Positions 55,564 to 64,000 of a DNA stretch of 64,000 nt are shown here, piece after piece. The DNA lies in contig NC_092092.1 in the NCBI RefSeq assembly GCF_045679555.1, forward strand, positions 12,903,690 to 12,967,689, given 5' to 3'. The number at the start of each line of letters is the position of its first letter. The stretch's first letter is position 1. This DNA is from Salvelinus alpinus (Eukaryota > Chordata > Actinopteri > Salmoniformes > Salmonidae). Made by a program: the position numbers and the translations under genes. Under the pieces are notes generated by a model. The model saw nothing but the letters and a program-made list of their open reading frames with translations. It searched no databases and had not been told where the DNA came from.

Positions 55564-58500
55564 CTGAAACACACAGACGCCTGATTGTACAAACAGTTAC
55601 ACACGGAAGCAAAAAGACACATTTGAATAGAAAATGTCTATGCCAACCTCAAGTTTTATTTGAGAAGATGTGATACTCACATGGTTTTTGAGCCTGGTAT
55701 CAGCCCCTCCAACAATGAGCAGCTTGAGTATCTTATATCTGCCCAGACGCACAGCATCATGCAGAGGAGTGTCCCCCTCCTGGAATACACAATTACAATA
55801 CTACACTATGAAGACAACCAAGATAATGATGACAACCAAGATAATGATGACAACGAGGACAACCAAGATAAGGATGACAACGAGGACAACCAAGATAACG
55901 AGGACAACCAAGATAATGATGACAACGAGGACAACCAAGATAATGATGACAACGAGGACAACCAAGATAACGAGGACAACCAAGATAATGATGACAACAG
56001 GGACAACCAAGATAATGATGACAACGAGGACAACCAAGAGGATGTTTGTTTATTGTATTTCAAGAGGAAATGAATGATAAAAGTATTTTTAAGCACCAAT
56101 ACCACACAAAATTGGTAGAAAGAGGGGGAATGGAAGCGCTACTAAGGTACACAATAGTACATTTTGGTAGACAGAAGGTGCTCTTTGGTAAAAGGGGTAA
56201 ATTGGTCATCAAAAAGAAAGGAGGACCAAGGCACTCTTCATATAATTAATTAAAATGCCTGTATTTGTATGGCATGTTCAATAGAAACAAAGTTTTAAAA
56301 AATAAGACTCGTTTCGGCTGCATGGCCTTCGTCAGGGAGTACAAAGAAATAATACAATGTCCTCTTTTGAACAGCTTTTCCAATTAGCCCTAATTAGAAG
56401 AGGGCGTGGTTACAAAATTGATTGGACACACCTAGTAAGCAATACTATACACATTAAAAAGTGAAATATGTAGCGATGTTATCATAAAAATACAACTCCA
56501 AGCTAGAAGTATCAGAACACTAAAAGGTAGTTCTAACCTTAAATGTGACTGGGAGAAGTGTCAAGAATAAGAAAGCAATATATTCCATAGTACACTAGAA
56601 CACAGCAAAACATGAACAACAACAGTTTAAACATAGAGGACAACCAAGACAACGAGGACAACCAAGATAATGATGACAACAAAGACAACCAAGATAATGA
56701 TGACAACAAAGACAACCAAGATAATGATGACAACAAAGACAACCAAGATGAGGATGACAACAAAGACAACCAAGATAATGATGACAACAAAGACAACCAA
56801 GATAATGATGACAACCTAGATAATGATGACAACAAAGACAACCAGGATAATGATGACAACAAAGACAACCAAGATAATGATGACAACAAAGACAACCAAG
56901 ATAATGATGACAACCAAGATAATGATGACAACGAGGACAACCAAGATGATGATGACAACCAAGATAATGATGACAACAAAGACAACCAGGATAATGATGA
57001 CAATGAGGACAACCAAGATAATGATGACAACCAAGATAATGATGACAACGAGGACAACCAAGATGATGATGACAACCAAGATAATGATGACAACGAGGAC
57101 AACCAAGATGATGATGACAACCAAGATAATGATGACAACGAGGACAACCAAGATGATGATGACAACCAAGATAATGATGACAACGAGGACAACCAAGATG
57201 ATGATGACAACCTAGATAATGATGACAACGAGGACAACCAAGATGATGATGACAACGAGGACAACCAAGATGATGATGACAACCAAGATAATGATGACAA
57301 CGAGGACAACAAAGATGATGAGCCACATTGTTACAATGATGATGTTTGTTCATTGTATTTCAAGAGGAAAGGAATGATAAAAGTATTTTTAAGCACCAAT
57401 ACCACACAAAACTGGCTTACAAAATCATATTAGACCAGGTATGATGCAGTGAGAAAGCATGACGTCCTACCCTGTCTCTGGGGTTGATTTTGGCTCCACT
57501 GTTCAGCAGGTGTCCCACTACGTCAGAATGGCCTGTCCTGGTGGCCACGTGGAGAGGGCTGGCCATCAGCTAGGGATGAGAGAGAGAGAGTTACAGCCAA
57601 CATGGGCGTATTTCTCCTCATTTCCTCCTCTTCACCGGGATTGATGGGAAATACATTGTGAAAGATGCTGCAGATAACAATTCCTTGTAGCTGAAATCTT
57701 CCCAATTCTACATATCAAATGACAAAGAAACATGTATATTCTTAATATATCTTAACCCCACTGAGGACAACCCTGGACTGGTGAAATGATAAGGCCGTGG
57801 GTAGATGGCCATTCTGATAGCTGGCTAACTCCATAATGAATGAAATGTCAGTAGCTATAGTCGCACAAAAGCATCATGACACACACACACACGTCTCACC
57901 TTGTCCCTGATGTTGAGGTCTGCTCCATGTTTCATCATGACACACACACACACCTACGTCTCACCTTGTCTCTGATGTTGAGGTCAGCTCCATGTTTCAT
58001 CATGACACACACACACACCCACGTCTCACCTTGTCCCTGATGTTGAGGTCTGCTCCATGTTTCATCATGACACACACACACACCTACGTCTCACCTTGTC
58101 CCTGATGTTGAGGTCTGCTCCATGTTTCATCATGACACACACACACACCTACGTCTCACCTTGTCCCTGATGTTGAGGTCTGCTCCATGCTTCATCATGA
58201 CACACACACACACCCACGTCTCACCTTGTCCCTGATGTTGAGGTCTGCTCCATGTTTCATCATGACACACACACACACACGTCTCACCTTGTCCCTGATG
58301 TTGAGGTCTGCTCCATGTTTCATCATGACACACACACACACACCCACGTCTCACCTTGTCCCTGATGTTGAGGTCTGCTCCATGTTTCATCGTGACACAC
58401 ACCCATGTCTCACCTTGTCCCTGATGTTGAGGTCTGCTCCATGTTTCATCATGACACACACACACACCCACGTCTCACCTTGTCCCTGATGTTGAGGTCT

Positions 58501-61074
58501 GCTCCATGTTTCATCATGACACACACACACACCTACGTCTCACCTTGTCCCTGATGTTGAGGTCGCTCCATGTTTCATCATGACACACACACACACCTAC
58601 GTCTCACCTTGTCCCTGATGTTGAGGTCTGCTCCATGTTTCATCGTGACACACACCCATGTCTCACCTTGTCCCTGATGTTGAGGTCTGCTCCATGTTTC
58701 ATCGTGACACACACCCATGTCTCACCTTGTCCCTGATGTTGAGGTCTGCTCCATGTTTCATCATGACACACACACACCCACGTCTCACCTTGTCCCTGAT
58801 GTTGAGGTCGCTCCATGTTTCATCATGACACACACACACACGTCTCACCTTGTCCCTGATGTTGAGGTCTGCTCCATGTTTCTGGAGGACCTTGATCACA
58901 GCTAGGCTTCCTCCTCTACAGGCCCAGTGAACAGCTCTGGACTCCAGCTGGAACACACACACGGCCACCTTCACTGTACAATGTCTGACGCTTAACAGCT
59001 GACTGGTCACCAGCTTTCCATTCCACAGCCCTAACCTTATCAATTACCCAATTATCAGCACAATACCTGAGGTTATATAGAGGTTACATACTGTATATGT
59101 GATTAAAAAAAGTTGTCCATTTGTTCTCTAGTATTGGAGTTAAAAACACAATTATGTCAACTGTGTCATTTCATAGCTTTTATCACGGCAACGGACATTG
59201 ACTATAGAACATACTGTGTTAATGGCAAGAGTCTCTCACCCGGTCTTTAGAATTGATGTTAGCTCCTTTCTCTAGAAGCTTCTGGATGACGATAGAGTGT
59301 CCCTCGATGGAGGCAAAGTGCAGTGCTGTCCTCCTTAACTGGAAAAATATTTAGTTATGTAAGATGTTGAACTGTTAAAATGATATCTGTTTAAGGTAAA
59401 AGGTACAATTGAGGTTTTTTTTTATATTTTGTGCTACTGCTACAGTAGGGCAAGGCCATTGCAGATTGCTAGGCCACAATCATTTCAATTTACCTCTTGG
59501 ACAATACAGTTGAACTTTTAACTATTGAGGCCAGATCTTTCAACAAGTAAATACATATATTTTGTGAAGTGAAGTCACATGCCTGGATTTTAACCTTTGT
59601 TTTAAGCCTTTTCCAGAAATGGAAATTAGACCAAAAATTTAAGGAATTGTCTGAGGATGGTGCTAGACTTTCTGACATTAAAAAAAAAGTAATTGTTCAG
59701 TGAAAAAGCTTAATAAAGGTTAAAATCCAGATCATGTGACATGATAAGTTGACCATATACCATACAGACTAGTACTTTCCTCATCACTGAAATTGGGGTC
59801 TCCTCCATCTTCCAGATATTTCTCCACCACTTTGAGTTGACCCTGAGTCGCTGCCTTCATGAAGTCAAATGTGTCTACAGGTCCTAACTGACAAACACAG
59901 AGAACGTGTTGGTGTTACTCTCTGGGACTTAGCAAATGATCCAGAATTAGCAAATCCTGGTCCCACTCTTCAAAATGACAAACAGAGTATATTCTGCATT
60001 GTTCCGGTCATCAAAAATAAATATTGCTAAATATGATATAAATGTTGCCTCACCACAGGTATGTCCACGGCCACCTTGGATGAGGACCCTGACTTCTTCA
60101 ACTTCCTCCTCTGGCAGATCTCCTTGATGCTCTCTGGTCCTCCCTGATCAACTATCTTCCCCTCTGAAAATGAATTCCTCTCTCTCTCCTCTGGCTAGGG
60201 GAGACAAGATGGTGGTCAGAAGATTAGATTCTACTCTCATACAGACTGACTCAGAATTGGTACTCCCCCTCTTTCTCTCTCTCTCTACCTTGACATAATA
60301 ACAACAATAAAGAATACGACTGCCAAAACACGACACGAGATAGATCACATTCATCGTGTAAGTATATGTAATATTGTCTTAACTATTAAAAGTATTACTA
60401 TTCGCTCATTCTTCATACACCAGCCCTAGAGTCTGGTATGAGTGACTGGCCTCCCTTCCTTTGTTCTGTGTCTAGTGTAAACCAACAGCTGTTTGAACAG
60501 TAGCTAGCCTCCACCTGATTTACTACAGGGGATAGAAGGGGAGAGGGTGTGAGAGGGTCAGGTCAGTGCCTGTAAAAGCAGAGATGCCAGGGGCACATGT
60601 TGAAGTGGCTAATGGCCAGATACATTCATAGCATGGTAACCTCATAGCCTGGTTGTGATCGTAAATGAGAACATGTTCTCAACAAAATATCTGGTAATAG
60701 AACAATGTTGTTGGCAGTAACCAACCTTGGGGAAATATAAACAGCCTCTTAAGATAGAAGTGAATAGGTTGTGTGTTCTTCATAAAATACAGGTGAATAC
60801 AATCAAATATTGTCTCAATAACAAGCCTGGTAAAAGAGACCTAAGTAGAATATATTGACAGTAAACTATTGCTGGATTTAGAATGTAGGATTCACAGACT
60901 GTAATGTAACTGAGGGTGAATACATAACCAAATGTATCAGAAGTTTACTTATTTTCCCTTTTACTTTACCTGGATGCGTTCAACATTGTGATTGGTGGGT
61001 TCACAGCCTGGTTCTTCCTGTTCAGGTGTGTCCCACTTTATACGTCCCAGCTTCACCGCTCGCGCTCTGCAACG
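55447..61074 (-). CDS. ankrd2: ankrd2, ankyrin repeat domain protein 2 (C-terminal eight exons)
   Basis: Exons from 5' to 3' on the minus strand: 61074-60970, 60194-60054, 59887-59780, 59338-59240, 58947-58849, 57569-57471, 55779-55681 and 55563-55447. All join in phase 0 and give 288 residues plus stop. The N-terminal ~50-70 residues (first exon) are not seen. Landmarks: NVERIQ, then [20 protein letters not shown] (nuclear-signal-like basic tract), [20 protein letters not shown], and four exons of exactly 33 codons, each one ankyrin repeat ([55 protein letters not shown]). The HWACRGG and EGDT.LHDAVRL.RYKI motifs identify the MARP family; ANKRD2 fits better than ANKRD1, supported by linkage to morn4. 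ANKRD2 is a striated-muscle stretch sensor that binds titin N2A and acts in the nucleus. The exon at 59780 ends with GA instead of GT. Confidence 0.92.
55798..56045. repeat. 9-bp-periodic purine/AC-rich array, first copy (ankrd2 intron)
   Basis: Compound units such as gataatgatgacaacgagga caaccaa repeat with 9-bp periodicity. All frames stay open on both strands, giving Asp/Asn/Gln-rich or Leu/Ser-rich pseudo-proteins. Located in the intron between the last two ankyrin exons. The flank tgtatttcaagaggaaatga to accacacaaaattgg (56058-56115) is shared with the second array. Confidence 0.9.
56118..56600 (-). mobile_element. Probable Penelope-like element terminal region between duplicated arrays
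   Basis: On the minus strand it contains gtgtccaatcaattttgtaa, ccacgccctcttctaattag and ccctgacgaaggccatgcag ccgaaacgagtc, then aattatatgaagagtgcctt. I remember this combination from ends of fish Penelope-like elements. The CUGACGA...GAAAC core resembles a hammerhead ribozyme motif but stem II is imperfect. No coding sequence. Boundaries are uncertain. Confidence 0.4.
56630..57325. repeat. 9-bp-periodic array, second, longer copy (ankrd2 intron)
   Basis: Same repeat type as 55798-56045 but about 700 bp, with sub-blocks using acaaagac (left) and acgaggac (right). It is followed by tgtatttcaagaggaaagga to accacacaaaactgg (57353-57412), nearly identical to the flank of the first copy, so array and flank were duplicated together. 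Confidence 0.9.
57570..57894. other. ankrd2 intron, unremarkable part
   Basis: A (GA)n run at 57577-57590 lies just 5' (minus-strand sense) of the acceptor of the 57471-57569 exon. Nothing else recognised. Confidence 0.5.
57895..58848. repeat. ankrd2: Minisatellite made of an ankrd2 exon 3' end plus its splice donor, 15 extra copies
   Basis: The unit (58-66 bp) reads, on the plus strand, cacgtctcaccttgtccctg, atgttgaggtctgctccatg, tttcatcatgac plus (AC)n. In the sense of ankrd2 it is the last 30-odd bases of the exon 58849-58947 ([11 protein letters not shown]) followed by caag|gtgagacg and a (GT)n tract. I count 16 copies of ccttgtccctgatg-type sequence at about 57899 to 58850; the one at 58850 is the genuine exon end and 15 lie in the downstream intron. 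Variants lose a base (ggtc|gctcc), shorten the AC tract, or read gtctctgatg. Each copy carries a near-consensus 5' splice site. Confidence 0.95.
59774..59779 (-). promoter_or_regulatory. ankrd2: Non-canonical 5' splice site (GA) of an ankrd2 exon
   Basis: After the exon ...AGT GAT GAG the intron starts gaaagt, where gtaagt-like sequence is expected. The next exon's acceptor (tttccag at 59339-59345) and phase require the junction here. Using the nearby gt four bases later would shift the frame. Confidence 0.6.
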
Positions 61075-61839
61075 CTGGTTAATAACATAGAAATAATATT
61101 CAAATCATAACTCTATCTAAAGTGAAATGAAAAACACACCTTAATGTACTTTACAATGAACAGAAATGCAAAAATAGAAAGACAAGCAAAACATTATTTT
61201 CCATTTGTAGAAAACCGGCGTAAACCTTCTGTGCCTGCAGTAAGAGTACTTATGTTTACAGTTTTTTTAATCGCTTTGGTACTATTTTCACAAGTATGTG
61301 ATGAATTTTAAAGACTGTTAGTACAAAACTCCAAATTGGCAACACTCGTAAAGCAGCCATTTTACAATCAAAAACTTTCATTACGCATTTATTTTGTTTG
61401 CAGACATCTTTCACCACACAACCATTGATCCAAAATCTAAGTTTACTGTGAAATATAATGAGTACATTGATTTAATCACCAAAACACAACATAATTATAT
61501 CTTCTCAATTTAGTTATTTAACAACCAGTTAATCCAATAGCAAAAAATTGCCCTTTGAATGTAGTTAGCTACAGTACTGTAAAGTGCAATACATTACACT
61601 GTGTTTTGCATTAGGCAATACACTTGCACTACCTATTAAAATTGACTAAACATCACATTTCCATCATTTCTATCCCACGTGTGATCAAAGGTGTGATCAT
61701 TGGAGACATCTTTCATCATGTAATCAAATGAAATAAATGAAGGAAACAATGTTTAGCAGCACTAGTTTGCATCAAGCCTGTTTTGAGCATTTCGCCCATA
61801 GAAAGAATTAACAGTAAATATGTTAATTGTTCATGCACT

Positions 61840-61970
61840 TGGGGAAAAACCTTTTGGCATGGCGAATCCAAGCGTGACATAGGTCTGGACTGATGTCATT
61901 GCGGGCCTCATCCATGGCCTGAAGGAGGGTAGTGTGCTCATGGAGATGGAAATCATACACCTTCCACCTG
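61840..61970 (-). pseudogene. Transposase relic (DDE type) within the TIR element
   Basis: The minus strand reads RWKVYDFHLHEHTTLLQAMD, then EARNDISPDLCHAWIRHAKR and FFPKCMN in one open frame. This resembles the C-terminal region of fish transposases containing LLEAM..A..DI....C..WIRH.RR.FPRC, which I remember from many annotated teleost fragments. Only about 45 codons remain. It could be mistaken for an ankrd2 exon, but it lacks similarity to ANKRD2 and lies within the transposon. Confidence 0.5.
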
Positions 61971-62021
61971 CATTGTAATCGTGTATTGTATTGTACAGTA
62001 TTGTATTGTACTTATGTATTG

Positions 62022-62160
62022 CAGCGGTCCTGTACGTGGCTCAGTTCATAAGAGCAGCGCACTAGCAACACCAGAGTTGTGGGTTTGATTCCCACTGGCG
62101 TCACATACCAAAATGATTAGAGTTACTTTGGATAAAATAATCTGCTATGTAAATGGCATA
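62022..62160 (+). mobile_element. tRNA-derived SINE (V-SINE-like), near full length
   Basis: The head tacgtggctcagttcataag (A box) and gtgggtttgattcccac (B box) is followed by a body with gagttactttggataaaata atctgctatgtaaatgg. That corresponds to the conserved core (TCTGGATAAAAGCGTCTGCTAAATG) of a widespread fish SINE. It is inserted in the TIR transposon 61259-62870. A (TATTG)n-like stretch precedes it (61980-62020). Confidence 0.8.
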
Positions 62161-62870
62161 TATTACTGTATTACAGTGCTGTATTAGCCTGTATTAAAGT
62201 ACTGTATTGGCCAATGATATTTTAGTAAAGCAGTATGAAATGTCCTGATCAAAAAGACCCCAGAAACATGTTTACTGTGTAGAGGATGGATTTCTTTCTT
62301 GTTTTGGAATTTCTGTATTATTTTCGTATTGGTATTGTATTTATTTCTGTATTAGTTAAATTTATAAAATTATAATAATTAAAATATATATAATACTTTT
62401 TATGTGTCTATTTTTCAGACATACATTTTAATGATTTAGTTCTCTAAATCTGTAGTAGACAATCCCGTTTAACATTTGTAGGTTTACCAAAAGGTTAAGT
62501 GATTATCGATTAAGAGCAGTTGGATTAAGTAATGGTAAAACGCATTTTAGCAAATGAGAAAATAATCATATCAAAAGTAATGTGAGCATTGCATTATGAA
62601 AGGCAATTACTTTATATTAACATGTATTGCAATGTGAAACATGTATTTCTAGATGAAACGTGAAACATGTATTTCTAGATAAAACACTGATTAAGTTCTG
62701 TGAAAAAAGTGACTTATGATTTTGTGTGTTGTACTTTGTCAATTGAAAATGTGCTTAAAGTTTTGGAACAACTGCCTGTTTGATGATCTGTTTTGCATTT
62801 TGTACTAAGAGTTGTGAAAATGTACCACATACTTGCACTAAATATTGCACTAAAGCGATGAACAAAACTG

Positions 62871-63686
62871 TAACATGAGATTAGTGGTAAATATAATGTA
62901 TAACTAACAAGCTAATTGCCCTCTAGTGCTGAACTGCTGGTGTAAGAAGTAGAAATGAAGTTATTCATTAAAATCTGTGAATCCCAAGTCTGTCTGCTTG
63001 TAGAGGAAGGTGAGATTGAACTCTGCCTTCTCCCTGGAGGCAGTATCAAACAATCTGTTGGCATGGATCATAGAGGAATCTACAAGAATACTTGTCCATG
63101 CAATATCATGTATTTTTGCATGGACTATTCAAATGAATCATTGCAAACTGAAATGATGATATTAGAACGGTACAAACATGAACAAATATAGACAACAATC
63201 CTGAAGTAAAATCCTTGCAGACACCATGACATACAAATATCTATGAAAGTCTATGAAACAAAATAAATGTCTAATCGAGGACATTACTTTATTTATAATT
63301 CAGTAATTACTTGATTTCATGTATTAGTTGTGAAGATGTAGCAATGTACTATAGATAGCCTACTGTAGGTCAGAGGTCAGGCTGTTAAGTTAATAAGCTG
63401 TAAACTATTTCAGAAGCAGCAAAGGGTCTCGTGGTTATAGATTCCTCAGATAACTATAGGTCACACCAGGGGGAGAACTGCCCCCTCTCATTGAAGCCAT
63501 GAAGTTCATGGCCGACCAGAAAAGTGCAGGCTGTTGTTTTCAGAAAGCAGGATCCCCTTATGTACTGAATCTTCGTGGTCAATATTTGTGTGAATAAAAT
63601 TCAAATCAGAAGACAGTCACGGTATCAATAATTGCTTCTATTACACCAAATGTACAGTATGTCCTTGAACGAATTATAAACAAATC
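62871..63686. other. Stretch upstream of the known ankrd2 exons, nothing recognised
   Basis: The missing first exon of ankrd2 was searched for by eye on the minus strand (expected acidic, EQRLAQEE-like) and not found. The plus-strand open frame 62955-63191 has no recognisable motif. Confidence 0.45.
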
Positions 63687-63839
63687 TCACAAAGAACAAG
63701 TTAAAAGGATACATTTGTTGCTACCGGCAGCCTGCAGTCCGCGGTCGGACTTAAACTTGAGATACTCAATGAGAGTGGGCAGTCGTTCTCCCCACTTCCT
63801 GAAGTGGACGCCATTCTCCCCACTTCCAAGAGACGCCAT
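63687..63839 (-). CDS. Small open frame, 50 codons, unknown
   Basis: The ATG at 63839 opens a frame starting MASLGSGENGVHFRKWGERL and continuing TLIEYLKFKSDRGLQAAG before running into AT-rich sequence and a stop at 63687. Its first 40 codons are GC-rich and unlike the surroundings. A possible donor (gccg|gtagca) follows AAG. An internal direct repeat, ggaagtggggagaa, occurs twice. I do not recognise the protein. It could be a first exon, a captured exon in a repeat, or repeat sequence. The region 63840-64000 upstream shows ttaatggtgtgacgtcattg, a full CRE-like TGACGTCA. Confidence 0.25.
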   Translation of the reverse strand: MASLGSGENGVHFRKWGERLPTLIEYLKFKSDRGLQAAGSNKCILLTCSL

Positions 63840-64000
63840 CTTAGCAAGCTAAAACCGACTTCCTGAGCTTTAAATGCACCATTGAGTCTTCACATAGGAA
63901 TTAATGGTGTGACGTCATTGATCGCTTTGTCCATTCTTAAACAGTCAATGGGTCACACATAGTCACACAGTCACAGCAAAGGCTCAGGTCACTCAGCCTC

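Larger units (their letters stand above)
61259..62870 (-). mobile_element. TA-flanked TIR DNA transposon upstream of the ankrd2 exons
   Basis: The left end cagtttttttaatcgctttg follows TA (61257-61258). The right end aagcgatgaacaaaactg precedes TA (62871-62872). The ends are inverted and share gtact/gtgca..ttcacaagtatgtg-like blocks inward. A short minus-strand transposase relic lies at 61840-61970, and a SINE is inserted at 62022-62160. Probably a Tc1/mariner-superfamily relative. Confidence 0.65.

Noticed and set aside
56612..57433. 273-codon Asp/Asn/Gln-rich open frame and its Leu/Ser- and Val/Ile-rich antisense frames
   Set aside because: A 9-bp-periodic repeat without stops opens every frame on both strands; it lies in an ankrd2 intron.
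62040..62095. Possible tRNA gene (A and B boxes, 3' of ggctcagt)
   Set aside because: It continues into a SINE body and is inserted in a transposon; it is a SINE head, not a tRNA gene.

Overview
The window is vertebrate nuclear DNA, almost certainly from a salmonid fish. Three conserved vertebrate genes are split by introns and embedded in dense interspersed repeats. I recognise many repeats from memory as teleost or salmonid families: several Tc1-like transposons, tRNA-derived SINEs ending in TTAAATAAAGGT, abundant non-LTR LINEs, Penelope-like elements and fold-back MITEs. At least nine minisatellites, most with near-identical units, add to this. Nothing bacterial or viral-genomic is present.

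Layout. (1) 1-19.4 kb, minus-strand gene lcor: only its first coding exon is here (19416-19512). Everything to its left is read as lcor intron 1. It holds a fold-back transposon with an internal minisatellite, a 3' fragment of a Ty3/gypsy element, a degenerate Tc1 copy, a Tc1-like element with an uninterrupted 340-residue transposase (8368-9942), and a 1.8-kb, 43-bp-unit minisatellite. (2) 19.9-30.3 kb: a nest of mobile elements. A hAT-like shell (19927-30272) contains four Tc1-like elements. One of these (23140-30163) is split by two LINEs, and one of those LINEs is split again by a solo LTR and by another LINE. (3) 30.4-43.7 kb, plus-strand gene morn4: a probable 5' UTR exon and four coding exons encoding 146 residues with MORN repeats. 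Its first coding intron is about 11.5 kb, of which 9.6 kb is a 59-bp minisatellite of roughly 163 copies. (4) 43.8-55.4 kb, intergenic: MITEs, a LINE, a Penelope-like GIY-YIG relic, SINEs and minisatellites. (5) 55.4-61.1 kb, minus-strand gene ankrd2: eight coding exons for the C-terminal 288 residues. The N-terminal exon lies outside the window or was not recognised. (6) 61.1-64 kb: a TIR transposon carrying a SINE, then unassigned sequence.

The order lcor, morn4, ankrd2 fits my recollection that their human orthologues lie close together on chromosome 10q24, which supports all three assignments. The genes do not form an operon. LCOR is a nuclear corepressor, MORN4 a small membrane/myosin-III-associated protein, and ANKRD2 a muscle stretch-response ankyrin protein.

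Most notable: in ankrd2, the 3' end of one ankyrin exon together with its 5' splice site has been amplified into 15 extra tandem copies inside the next intron (57895-58848), giving 16 near-identical strong donors in a row. Two splice sites look non-canonical as assembled: a C-run/CG acceptor paired with a GC donor in morn4, and a GA donor in ankrd2. Repeat family names rest on recognition from memory and were not searched.
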